Below the pieces are notes generated by a model. The model searched no databases and was not told where the DNA came from. It saw only the letters and a program-made list of their open reading frames with translations. Below are positions 1 to 10,354 of a DNA stretch of 64,000 bases, piece after piece (within the stretch, counting starts at the first letter, position 1; the number at the start of each line of letters is the position of its first letter). Source of the DNA: Leptasterias polaris (taxonomy: Eukaryota > Echinodermata > Asteroidea > Forcipulatida > Asteriidae); the NCBI GenBank assembly GCA_037783415.1, contig JAZGTN010000016.1, positions 5,205,001-5,269,000 on the forward strand. The letters are read 5' to 3'. A program made the position numbers and the translations under genes.

Positions 1-1001
1 TTCAGTTTTTTGTGGGGTTTGCGTATTGGCTGTTTAGCTGGAGAAGCCGCTGCTTCTTGTTTCTGTTCTTCTTTGATTCTCAGTCTACCGAATGAATTAT
101 GATCATCTTCAAAGTCCATGTAAGTCAACCCTTGGGGTACTTGTTTGGGCTGTATCTCTGTGTAGTCCTTGAGGTCTTGCAAGAGTTTCTCTATGAGATT
201 GAGATTCTCACAGATATTTACTTTATCCATGATTTGGGTCACTTCATCATTCTTATTGGTTGCTGTGGTCATTTCATTGTTGTTTGTTTCTCCTGCAAGT
301 TCTATTTTTGTGGCTCTGTCTTTATAAGTCTGATCTAGTTCCACCATCAGTTTCTTCTCTTCCTTTCTGATTTTTGCAACCTCCTTGGCAATCTCCCCAT
401 CTGCCTTCTTTGAGATCTTTGCTCTGGTGGCAGCAAACATAGAATCTAATGTCTTGTGAGACAAAGCTATGTCTTCAATAGCAATCTTGAAATTGTTGTG
501 ATGTTGTCCTACTTCTGCTAATATTTCGTTGGCTTTCTTCTTGCAGTTCTCAACAACCTCATTTAGTTCAGTGGCAGGATGCATTCTGTGGTCCTTTGCA
601 ATGCAAGTTGTGCAAATCAACTGTTTGCATGAGTCACAGTACATGATGACATCCTTGTCAGTATGCTTGCTACATTTAGAAATAGACTCTTGACTAGGTG
701 TTTGACTTTCTAGTTCAGTCTCATGCTGTTCTATTTCATCTAACATAGAAGTGAACTTGAAATCAGTACGTAGCTCAGAAACTCCTTTTCCAATCAGTAA
801 AGTTTCACCCCGACACACTGGGCATATTAGTTTTGGACTTGTTGGGTTAGCCTCTGCAAGTCGCTGAAGGCAATCCAGACAAAATGAATGAGAACACTCC
901 AGCATTTTGGGCTTCTTGAAGCGGTCCATGCAGATTTGGCACTGAAGATGTCTCTCACTGATCTTTTGTAAGACTGATTGTGCTGTTACTCTTTCAGCCA
1001 T
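1..1001 (-). CDS. TRIM-type RING/B-box/coiled-coil protein, first coding exon, cut by the window edge
   Basis: The frame is open from the ATG at 999-1001 to the left edge, about 333 residues, so the C-terminal part lies outside. A C3HC4 RING is visible (C21, C24, C36, H38, C41, C44, C60, C63), then a B-box (C110, H113, C122, C125, C130, C133, H138, H141) and a long Lys/Glu-rich coiled coil (about 145-270). In this family the RING is a ubiquitin E3 module and the coiled coil dimerises. It is a close paralogue of the complete gene at 10355-12160: the B-box is the same residue for residue and the DNA is also very similar. Both genes have an AG followed by GTAAAC about 35 bases before the ATG (here exon edge near 1036), which looks like a 3' splice site in the 5' UTR. 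The protein probably continues into an NHL-like propeller as in its paralogue, but that part cannot be seen here. Confidence 0.85.
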   Translation of the reverse strand, partial: MAERVTAQSVLQKISERHLQCQICMDRFKKPKMLECSHSFCLDCLQRLAEANPTSPKLICPVCRGETLLIGKGVSELRTDFKFTSMLDEIEQHETELESQTPSQESISKCSKHTDKDVIMYCDSCKQLICTTCIAKDHRMHPATELNEVVENCKKKANEILAEVGQHHNNFKIAIEDIALSHKTLDSMFAATRAKISKKADGEIAKEVAKIRKEEKKLMVELDQTYKDRATKIELAGETNNNEMTTATNKNDEVTQIMDKVNICENLNLIEKLLQDLKDYTEIQPKQVPQGLTYMDFEDDHNSFGRLRIKEEQKQEAAASPAKQPIRKPHKKL

Positions 1002-1195
1002 GTTTTTTGATCGGTGAAAGAGCTTGAATTGTTTACCTATAATTTTAATGAAAAATAAAAATATGTCAAGAATCATTCTAGGGCATCAGACTCAAGTTTA
1101 GGGTGTAGGTTCAAAACACAGTCTTGAGTGGTGCACTTAACCATAAATTGCTTCCCTTAACCAAGTTGTTTAAATGTTACAGTATGTTGGATTTG

Positions 1196-1571
1196 AAGGC
1201 ACTGGACATGCTTGGTAATTATCAACAAGACCAGTATTCTCACTTGGTGTATCCCAACATATGCATAAAGTAACAAACCTGTGAAAATTTGGGCTGAATT
1301 GGTCATCGAAGTTGCAAGAGAATAATGAAAGAAAAAACACCCTTGTTGCACATATTTGTGTGCTTTCAGATGCCTGAAAAAGGCTTCAGGCCTGAGGAAA
1401 GTCTTTTAATATTTTAGTGAGAAATTACCTCTTTTTCAAAAAATGCGTTACTTCAGAGGGAGTTGTTTCTCATAATGTTTTATACTGTCAACAGCTCTCC
1501 GATGCTCATTACCAAGTAAGTTTTTATGCTAATATATATTTTGTGTAATTACCAAACGTGTCCAGTGCCTT
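1196..1571. mobile_element. MITE-like element with inverted ends
   Basis: The left end AAGGCACTGGACATGCTTGG and the right end (reverse strand AAGGCACTGGACACGTTTGG) form inverted terminal repeats of about 27 bp, both continuing into GTAATTA. The body is about 375 bp and non-coding. It sits upstream of the TRIM fragment. Related bodies with the shared AAACTTACTTGG segment occur at 14623-14950, about 52385-52590 and 57200-57539. No clear target duplication can be read. Confidence 0.75.
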
Positions 1572-2177
1572 TAAACCCTAAGTTTAATTTAGTTTAATTC
1601 CTTCATTGCACAAAACACCCAAATCCATCATGTGACAGAAAAGGCAATCATAAACAAGCAAGCAGGCCCCCTAAACAAGCCAAGTCACAACAACCACTAA
1701 ATAAAGAAGTAAAAAAATTACATGAAACAACAGTAGAAAACAAGGAAATTATAATTTGTTTTTAAATTCATAAAATCAAAATAGAAATAGTGTAGCGTTC
1801 AATTCAATTGCGGCTTTTTACTGCACAAGCAGTAGGGTAAAGTAAAAGTGACTCTACCCCCAAGTTGCAGTGAGGTAGTGGTCTAGGAGACCAGATTTAT
1901 AGTGAGAAGGAACTCGTTCATTTCCTTGGTCAGATGGAGTTGCAGTGTTTTAATGTAATTAGTTAAGTGCTACCAACTACTTTCCTTGTTCTGTCCAGGA
2001 GTTAGTCCATGAGCCAGGAGCTGAAAGTTCATATATTGGGACCAACTCGAGGGACTTAATATTCCTATATCACTTTTCTTGTTGCAAATAATCTACAACT
2101 TACCATAAGCTATGATAGCCTTTTCCAAAAATTATATTAATACCAGTTTTCGAAAGATTGTCACATTGAAATTTGAC
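1572..2177. other. Intergenic, no gene seen
   Basis: AT-rich sequence with frequent stops in all frames. No splice-bounded open segment, RNA gene or clear repeat was found. Confidence 0.5.
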
Positions 2178-2570
2178 AACTCTTAGCCTCTTGCGTTGTT
2201 GGTAAGCCAACAGCTGCTTAGATAGTAACATTTTTCTTAACCCTTGAATTTGCACGGAGAGTGAATATTTGATTTGTGCCTACTCAAAGAGCCGTTGTAT
2301 TGTTGACTTGGCAAGCGTGGCTGCCAGTCAACAATGTTTCTCTTTGTCAAAGTGCTGCTGTACTTTTTCCGATAAAGTCATCAAGATTGATAGCACTCTG
2401 ACAAAGACAAACATTGTTGACAGGCAGCCGCGCGTGCCAAGTGAAAAAATACAATGGCAGTTTGAGTATGCACAACTCAAATATTCACTCTCGTTCAAAT
2501 ACAGCGGCTTAACATCTTTTACTATCTTAACAGCCCTTTGCTTAACATCAACGGAAGATGCTAAGAGGTT
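2178..2570. repeat. Large imperfect inverted repeat (fold-back element)
   Basis: A left arm (about 2178-2366) and a right arm (about 2390-2570) are imperfect reverse complements across nearly their whole length, with a spacer of about 23 bp. Matching landmarks include AACTCTTAGC/GCTAAGAGGTT at the outer ends, GAGAGTGAATATTTGA/TCAAATATTCACTCTC, GTCAACAATGTTT/AAACATTGTTGAC and TTTGTCAAAGTGCT/AGCACTCTGACAAA near the centre. An open frame across 2269-2616 is a by-product of the palindrome and is not called as a gene. It could be a fold-back MITE or an inverted duplication. Confidence 0.8.
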
Positions 2571-2974
2571 TGGTTTGGTTTGGTTTATTTTGTATCATAT
2601 TCTCAAGAACAGATAAACAATGCATATTTAAATAATAACAGAAATGATACGAGGGATCCAGGTAAAAAGCATAAGCTTATACAAGACCCGGAACCCAGTA
2701 ATTATAAATTAAGTTATTAAATTAATACAAATACATACCATGCCGAATGGTGTAAAAACCATTTGGTTGGAAAGAAAAATAATAAAAGAGGCAGTTATTA
2801 ATACATTCATATAAATATTAACAAATATTTTTACATCAATTAATTACGAAAGAAATAAATTACAATCATACGGGGGAAGGGAGAGGAAGGGACAAAAAGG
2901 TTTAAGATTTTAGAATGAGCTGTTGCACACTGCTTACCAACCAAAAGGACCTAATGGTATAAATGCACAACATA
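2571..2974. other. Intergenic, no gene seen
   Basis: AT-rich, with short T- and A-runs and a GGTTT microsatellite-like stretch at 2569-2586. No coding or RNA signal. Confidence 0.5.
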
Positions 2975-3092
2975 GTTAGTGGCCTGACGTTTTCCATCCT
3001 AGCCAAGTCTTCCTCGAAGTCTAAAATGCCTCCGAGAAGTCTAAAATGCTTTCGAGAAAGTCTCTGCTAGGGTGAAAACTTCAGGCCATTAA
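2975..3092. repeat. Short fold-back element with inverted ends of about 28 bp
   Basis: The left end GTTAGTGGCCTGACGTTTTC is mirrored at the right end (reverse strand CTTAATGGCCTGAAGTTTTC), both continuing into CCTAGC. The centre contains a direct repeat of GAAGTCTAAAATGC. A fragment with the same end (TTAGTGGTCTGACGTTTCAA) occurs at 12249-12290. Confidence 0.65.
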
Positions 3093-4093
3093 GTATTTTA
3101 TCAACAGATTGTCCCCTATGGTTGCCAAACTTGTAATAAATAAGTGCAACAAGTAGTGCTGGCTTATAAAGTTGGTTTTAGGTTCTAGGCTCCACATGGA
3201 GAGTAGAAAGTTTGTAGATTGGTTAAGGTGTGCCTGATGAACAGGGATACATATTAGTTTCTTTACATAATAACCCATCCTGGCCAGCTATGGTCAAAGA
3301 TGAAAAACTGCGCTGGTAGGCAATCAAAAATCTCATGAAAAGTGTAAAGTGCCAGGAACACCTACTAGGATAGGCATCGGTTTTTCAGAACAAATACAAC
3401 ATTTCTTTAAATGATTCATATAAAAAAAAAAATTTAAATGTCTGAAAAATCCTACTCTGGTTTCCTTTGACTTCATCTGCATTGTAATCAACTTACTTGA
3501 ATTGTAAGAAACTAAGACAATGGCTTGAAACGCAGCATCAAATCAAATCAAATGTTGAACGTTGGAAGAAGAAATTAAATCAACAATCTGTTGGACTATG
3601 GTAGAGTGACACACCTTTAGCTGTTACTGGTTCAGTCTGACTGTAAATATGTAGTATGTGCGAAAACTAAAGTCTATATGTTAAGGTCTTTGTGTTGGTT
3701 GAATGGGTTAATATGCATGAATAACTTTGAGAAGACCCGCTGTTGATTTTAAAAAAATGTAAAACATTATACATGAAGGGTTTTTGTGTGTTGGTTGAAT
3801 AATCTTCAAATTTGACAAGTTATTATGTTAAGGTTGCTACGGTCATGTTTGCTGGCTGGTTTGATTCTGTTAGAATGTGTATCATAGTAATGGAACTGAC
3901 TTGATATAGGGGTTTGTTTGGGCGATTTCAAAGCGTAAGAGTTAATCATTGTGGTTGGTTTAAGGGATGTGTGAGCAAAGTTTGATAATGATGATTGGAA
4001 TTTCTTCCTCCTTATTTGAACTCCACTCCCTCCAAAGACATTTTGACAATCTTTGGATCTTTTACCCTGTACACTGATCCTCTTTTATTTCAG
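3093..4093. other. Intergenic or intronic, no gene seen
   Basis: No convincing open segment. The last 130 bp are nearly repeated at 17155-17223 and end in a strong pyrimidine tract plus CAG, the acceptor of the exon-like block that follows. Confidence 0.45.
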
Positions 4094-4231
4094 GTGATCC
4101 TCATCATGTCTACACACAAGATCCTGGTCAGTCTCATACTCCCAGGGCAGATGCTGAGGACTCAATGAAACTCTGAAGACACTACAGGGAGAGTTGGAGA
4201 CATACAAGAAACAGGAAGCTCACAATGAGAG
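4094..4231 (+). pseudogene. Exon-like fragment of an unrecognised coiled-coil gene (copy 1)
   Basis: Preceded by a strong acceptor (pyrimidine run, then CAG at 4091-4093) and followed by AG/GCGAGT, a GC variant of a donor. The 3' half reads TLKTLQGELETYKKQEAHNE in a coiled-coil style and ends with two bases of the next codon. The 5' half is open in a different frame, so a frame break lies near 4165. Homologous blocks occur at 4805-4991 and 17224-17363. The end phase fits the next exon at 4634. I do not recognise the family. It is more likely a decayed duplicate than an active exon. Confidence 0.5.
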
Positions 4232-4633
4232 GCGAGTCTGTTCTTGACTTGATGAGGTTTAGTACATACATGTTGGTATCCCAACAACAAAAAACCTCCT
4301 TCACTTTTGATAGAAATTATCAGTGCCAACTTTCATAGAGCTGCTTCAGCAGGCAGCTTAACAATTTTAGCAAATGCCAGACACATGGTGTTTTGGCTGG
4401 TAAGCTTATTCTGTTAAGCATATTTTATTTGTTTTTAGATACTTTTTGTAATGAGGCAGCTCTATGAAATTGGGCCCAAAATGATTCGCTGCTAGGAACA
4501 CCTGATGTTTTTCTTTGCCCTTCACACGGTCAGCCATTTGTGTGTAGAACCTCGAATTAGAGACAGCAGTGAATAGAAGCATTAGATAACTCTGTATTGT
4601 CACGGTAATGTAATGACACTTTCATTCAAACAG

Positions 4634-4739
4634 ATACATGATAAATAAAATACAAATGAAGCATGAAGTCGAGGCGCTACACTCACATGGAGGATCCGTG
4701 GCAAAAGGGAATAAACAAGAGAGTGTTAGAGAACTAGAT
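4634..4739 (+). pseudogene. Exon-like segment continuing the coiled-coil fragment
   Basis: Bounded by CAG at 4631-4633 and a good donor (GAT/GTAAGT) at 4740. It is open for 35 codons with one leading base, which is the phase needed to complete the Arg codon left open by the block at 4094-4231. The translation is hydrophilic (MKHEVEALHSHGG and onward). Matching phase plus both splice signals support a once-coding exon. No homologous block was found after the copy at 17224. Confidence 0.45.
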
Positions 4740-4804
4740 GTAAGTCTGTGATTTAGAAATTTCTTTTAACAATTTCTCTTTCAATTTCATCCTTTTTATT
4801 TCAG

Positions 4805-4991
4805 ATTCCCCTCATCATGACCACACAGCCTCTTTGATTGTGAAGCCCATAACCATGGTAACCCAAGACCCACAAGATCCTAGTCAGTCTCAGACTCAAG
4901 TCAATGGGCAGATGTTGGACTCCTTGAAACTCTGAAGACACTACAGGGAGAGTTGGAGACAAAGCAAGAAACAGGAAGCTCACAATGAGAG
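4805..4991 (+). pseudogene. Exon-like fragment of the coiled-coil gene (copy 2)
   Basis: Follows a pyrimidine tract plus TCAG and ends with AG/GTGAGT, a near-consensus donor. It is homologous to 4094-4231 with about 50 extra bases in the 5' part. The shared 3' part (ACACTACAGGGAGAGTTGG) is present, but frames break before and after it, so it cannot encode one uninterrupted exon. It represents a local exon duplication that has decayed. Confidence 0.45.
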
Positions 4992-7026
4992 GTGAGTCTA
5001 TTCTTGACTTTTAAACTTGATGCATTTATTACATAGCAACATCATTTATGTAAGATTCTGGCTGCATCTCTCTCGAAACTCCTTTTTATTGTAAGTCTAC
5101 GGGAGAGTTACATGCAATGGGTCGGGTTCAAAATCTATATGAAAATACAATATCTAAATATAAACCTTAATCAAACTTTAATGAAACTTTAATCAAACTG
5201 CCCCTTTAAGTAAATCCCTTTAATGAAAAGTCTAGTTTAGTCAATCTCCAGTGAAAGTTAAGTTTAGGCAAATGCACATCAAGAAAATCTGAACTTGTCT
5301 TTGTTTAAATGTATTGTTCTCTCAGGTATAAAACAAATAACAATGTTGTAATGCAACTTTAATATAAAAGAAACAAATTAACTTACACTGTTTTGCATCC
5401 GATTAAAGGCAGTAATCCCAGGAATCTTATAACTTAAACATGTAGTTGTATCATGGAGGTAGGAAGAGGTGGTTAAATCATGGTTAAAACAATGTAAATG
5501 TTGCAAGGTCTGGTATCTGGTCTACTTAGTGTAAAATGCTATGTGAATTAATAAACAGTTGGGACTAGACTATTTAATCTAGGAAAGTCCTCTCTCAACA
5601 ATTGAGGGCGACATACAAGATTACTATCAAAGAAACAAACAAGAAAAGTAAGATGCAGGAAATCTTACAATTTATACATGTGCAAGTTTGTGTTCTACAA
5701 AGTGTCCACACTCTTATTTATGCTTGTTAATTATACAATTGAACTATTTGAAATAATCTTTATTCAAATGCTGGTATTTGACCCCTCGTCATACTATGTA
5801 GCGGGTGTTTGCTTACAATGTAGGTGGTTTAAAACATACATGGCCTTAGGTAATACATAATGAAACATAGAGCATGTAACGTTGCACTGTATGTGTGTGG
5901 ACGTTGTACACACACATACGACATCAACGCACATTCTGACCTCTAAGGTATAACACATCATGCCCAAATATTAAAGGGTATTAAACAAAGAAAGACTTGA
6001 ACCCAAGGTGCAAGAGTTTGAACTATTTATATAATTTTTTTCTAAATTAGTATAATTTGTAGGTTTGAACCAACTCAGTCCTAAGACACTGTGATTCGAT
6101 CAACCTTTTCTGAGGAGGTTTTTAAGTTCAAAGAATAGAAACAGTTTTTAGGGTGGTTTTTTGTTGTGTCTGGTATTTTGTGCAAGTTTTGAGGAACTTG
6201 AAATGCCAACTTATAATCTTTGACAAAATTTCAGAACAAAATTAATCTTTTCATGATTTGTATTTCAATAACTGTATAGCTGATATCAGTGAGCCTTGCA
6301 ACTGAAACTGCCAAAGTAGTAAAGAGAAAACAAAATCTGAAAAAGGAGAAGATTGAAATAAATGTTTTCTTCAAAGTCATTGATCAATCATACCTTCTTG
6401 GTTTGTGTTTTTAAAACTAGTGGTTTCAGGTTGGAATCCTGCTCTGGTCAGTCTGTCTTTGTTCACCACAATTTGAACTGCCTTTTTTAATAAACCAATA
6501 ATAACTTCATGTATCTAGAAGACTGTAATTGTACTGATATCATATTCAACTCAGAAAAAACAACATCAAGTCTTAGGAGATTGCTATTGCTACTTGGAAT
6601 AACATTTATTTTTATACTGAAGATCGGAAGTTTGGATTTGAAACAAGATTTTCTAAACAATTTAAAAGTATATCACAGTAAATGGACAGAGTAATCTCAA
6701 ACTATGCAGCCCAAGGGCTGAATTGTGTTCAATATACAATAAAATACATCACAGATTAAAAAATTGCAAGACAAAATGCAATACATCAGAAAAGGTGGTT
6801 GATGTTGAGTTCTTGCAAGGGGAATAGGTTAGTCTAGTTTGTCCAACGCTATAAGACTCTGATCAATAGACCTTATGCTCCACAGCATGTAGCCTTTTTA
6901 ATCCAACGCTTTTTAATGATTTCATCAACAGGATGAATAGGAGATGATGAAGAAATAGTCAGTTTTAAATGTGGTAGGAAACCCAATAGGCAAAGCCCAC
7001 GTAATCGGGTAAATTACTTTAAACCC
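4992..7026. other. Intergenic, no firm gene
   Basis: Mostly AT-rich and stop-rich. A weak SINE remnant may lie at 6430-6475 (GGTTGGAATCC B-box-like, then CTCTGGTCAG and CTTTGTTCA as in the SINEs elsewhere here). A lysine-rich open stretch at 6284-6417 follows a TAG/CAG and could be an exon relic, but there is no donor in a fitting place. Confidence 0.4.
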
Positions 7027-10000
7027 AATCATTCATTCATTCATTCATTCAATAATGGTTTATTCAAAACATGTCTGGCAGTTAAAAAACTGAATTGCAC
7101 ATGTGTACAGAGAATACAAACTATAAAATTACATTAAAACATGATCGAGGGAAAATTACAAAATTGAATAATAATCAGACATTAATATACAAGAGCATAA
7201 AAGATAATCTAAGATGTTGCGGACAATTATTGTAAAACAATTAATTACGAAGCATTTAAAAAGTTAACAATTTGTGGGAGGGCACTGTTGGCAAATCGCT
7301 TAGTGCGACACTTGAACTGTTCGTACTTCTGAGTTGATCTTAAGTTAAAAAGGATATTTCTTTGAGGTGGTAACCAGTCTTTACAAATGTTATGAGATTC
7401 TATAGATTGAGCAAAAACACTGCAAATATTCTGGCGTCTCTCCTGGAGTGTTTCAAGGTTGCATATGTTCAAAGCCTGAGCATAACTGTTGTAGTCTTTG
7501 CCGAGTATAATTTGACAAACTCTTTTTTGGATACGCTCTAATCTATACGCTTGGACTTGGCTGAGGTTACCATTAAACACAGGGGCACAATAATCCAATA
7601 CCGGTCTAATGTAACCTTTGTAAATAACTAAGAGATCACTGACAGGAAGGTTATATGAACGTAGGCAACGGAGCATGTATAACTTTCCATTGCTTTTTCT
7701 AATGACTTCAGTAACCTGTTTTTCCCATTTCAAATCGTTTTGAATTATTACGCCTAACACTTTAACAAATTGCACATTTTGAAGTTGAGTATCATCTAAA
7801 AACAAAGGAGCAGGGTGATCAATATTCTTAGCAAATGAAACAGTCATAGTACAGCACTTGTTAGCATTTAATTTCATGTTATTCGTAAAAGTCCAGTTCT
7901 GTAAGTTAGATAAGGATTGTTGGATGCATGATGGTTGTGTGCATTTCCGGCTTTCAACAAAGGTAAGGTCATCAACATATTTGTAATAAGGGGTGAAATC
8001 ATCTTTACATGCTTCATTAATCATGACAAGGAACAAAATAGGAGCAAGTTTGGTACCTTGGGGGACCCCACTTTGGATTGTTTGCCACGCAGAAAAATTA
8101 CCATATACTTAACACGTTGCTGACGATCTTCAAGGAAGCTTATAATCCAAGATATGATACAAGGTCGTACTTCTAAAGCAATCAACTTCCCTATCAAGAT
8201 GTTGTGCTCAATGCGGTCAAATGCTTTCGAAAAATCAGTTAGTACAATGGTGGACAGTGACTTTTGAGAATTATCAGCATTGGCATACAATTGGTGGAGC
8301 ATTTTAATTAAGTAATGGCAAGTAGATAGCTTACGTTGGTTCCCAAACTGATTAATATCAATTTTACCTGTCAGATCTTCCAACAACCATTTGGATGTTT
8401 CAGAAATTTTTGCAAACCAGCTGGTGAGGGCTATTGGCCTGAGATCACTAACGGCAGGTCTCTTTATTTTTGGAATGGGTGTAATTTCGGCGCATTTCCA
8501 CTGCGCAGGAATTTTGGCAAGATTAAAAGAGGCATTGAGAATATCAGCAAGGGGAAAACTTATCTCATACGCAAACTCACGTAATACTCGTGCAGGTAAG
8601 TCACCGTATATACTAGTCTTTTGAACTTACAACTTACGAATTTCATGGTAAACTTCTCTAGGTTCAACGTGTGGGCAACGTTTTGCTGATGGTAAAAAAC
8701 TAGGAAGAAGTGATCTATCAAGCCTAGGCAAGTCCTCACCAATAGATATGAAATATTCATTAATCTTGTTTGCAATGATTTGACTAAATTCATTAGAGTC
8801 ATTAGAGTCTATGCCTGGGACTTCAATGGGTGGCTGATCTCGTCGGTTCTGATTGGTAAGTACCTTTATCTGTTTATGCCAACCAGCAGGATTATCAGTC
8901 TTCAGATGACGAACTTTGTTATTGAAGTAGTTTCTCTTCGCCGTATAAATAGTTTGTGTAACTCTGTTCCTAAAATGGCGCCACAGGGCTAAATTTCCCT
9001 GATTCCACGCTTGCTGTCTTTGGCGGATGACAGCTTTTATCTCCCCCGAAATCCACGGTTTGTCAGACACGTGAAAGTGAATAACACGAGTAGGTAAGTG
9101 GAGATCTAGTTCTTGAATTGTCTTACACAGGAGGTCACACTTTTGTGATGGGTCCACTACTTGGAAATTTTCCTCCCAAGTGTGACTAGTAATCCACGAG
9201 CCGAATGCCCTCCGTCCACTTTCAGTCATGGGGCGGACAATCTTTTTCTTGGTGGTATTAGCTGTTATAGCTTGCTCATCGGGTATCCACAGAACGCAAC
9301 TGTGGTCGCTCCTACCAATCGGACTCAAAATTCGAATCCCTGAATAAAGATGGGCACAATTGGTGATGATTTTGTCCAAGATATTTTGGCCTCTGGTGGG
9401 TAGGGATACAACCTGTGCAAAGCGGTCATCATTGAGGATTGCCGAGGTGTCTAAGTCATTCAAGTCCCCCATGATGGAAATGCCGGTTCCAGGATACTGG
9501 ATTAGAAGCCTGTCAATGGTTGAGAGTAAATGGTTGATGTAATCTTGAGCATTGGGGTTTCTGGGTGGAAAGTAGACTACGCAAGCAATGAAAGATGACA
9601 CTTGGCGTGGTAGTCTGGACGGTCTCATAAAAATCCACTGAGCTTCTATGTTATCAGGTACTTGCAATGGCAGCTCCCTGGCCTTCATTTCATGCTTAGC
9701 GTAAAAGGCTACACCACCTCCTAGGCGTTCATTCCTCGATTTAAAAAATGAAGTGAACCCAGCCATTGCAAATTGTTCCGTTGGTGTATCAGAGTGCAGC
9801 CAGGTTTCAGTTATAGCTATACAATCGGCATTGTTTGCATTGGCCACAATAGTTATTTCATCAAATTTATTGGTGATAGATCTAGAGTTGAGCAAAAGCA
9901 CTTGGGGTAGGTTGTAGTGCTTTCTGTGGTGAGTGTTTGGTGAAATTGTCACCCTCGTCAGGTATCTTGTCTGTGGTCTAATAAAAGTCACTTTTTGCCG

Positions 10001-10340
10001 GGATGAAACCGGCGAACGATGGCTAACGAGTACAGGGATCTGGCGAGTATCAGCATAGGTGTTTACAGTTCTGGTTCCACCTCGCTTTCCACGATGAGTT
10101 GAAGGTTTAATGTTTAAGCCAAAGTTCTTGATTGTGGTCCATGTGGTAGAGGATAATTTTAACTTGCTAGAGTTAGTCCGAAGGCTGTGAATATGACTGT
10201 TTGAATAACGGTGAACAGAATGAAGAGATAGGAGATCCAGTCCACATAGGAGATCCAGTCTGAGGTTTTATAAGAACCAGGGTCCACAGAGGTGAAAGGC
10301 AGAGAAAAGAAACCACCGTGGCAGTCTGAACCCCCAAAAG
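7027..10340 (-). mobile_element. Near full-length CR1/L2-type LINE, inactive
   Basis: The minus strand carries one retroelement reading frame (endonuclease then reverse transcriptase) ending at 7245, a 3' UTR of about 200 bp and a simple-repeat tail (GAAT)n at 7027-7051, as is usual for CR1/L2-like LINEs. The 5' limit is uncertain. The frame is open from about 10266, and a duplicated 18-bp block sits at 10224-10262. The element lies in the same orientation as, and immediately downstream of, the TRIM stop codon at 10355, so it is part of or abuts that gene's 3' UTR. Confidence 0.85.
7245..10266 (-). pseudogene. LINE ORF2: endonuclease and reverse transcriptase with a nonsense codon and a frameshift
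   Basis: Transcribed leftward. The N-terminal part (frame open from about 10266, no clear ATG) leads into an exonuclease-endonuclease-phosphatase domain (about 9915-9240) with the family signatures ITETWL, GDLND and GRSDHS. The reverse transcriptase follows with DFSKAFDRIEHN, GVPQG and the catalytic YVDD at 7968-7979. An in-frame TAA at 8627-8629 interrupts the frame, which then continues open to about 8095. A one-base slip at the T-run near 8090-8100 moves the rest into another frame, ending at 7245. Two lesions in otherwise well-kept sequence suggest a fairly young, dead copy. The C-terminus (RFANSALPQIVNFLN) is typical of this LINE group. Confidence 0.85.
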
Positions 10341-10354
10341 GCACATCAATGTCA

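Noticed and set aside
2269..2616. 115-residue open frame
   Set aside because: It runs through a large inverted repeat; the composition follows the palindrome and there is no homology or splice context.
6284..6417. Lysine-rich possible exon
   Set aside because: Weak acceptor, no fitting donor, no relation to the neighbouring blocks.
8336..9542. Plus-strand frames opposite the LINE
   Set aside because: Antisense shadows of the LINE ORF2.
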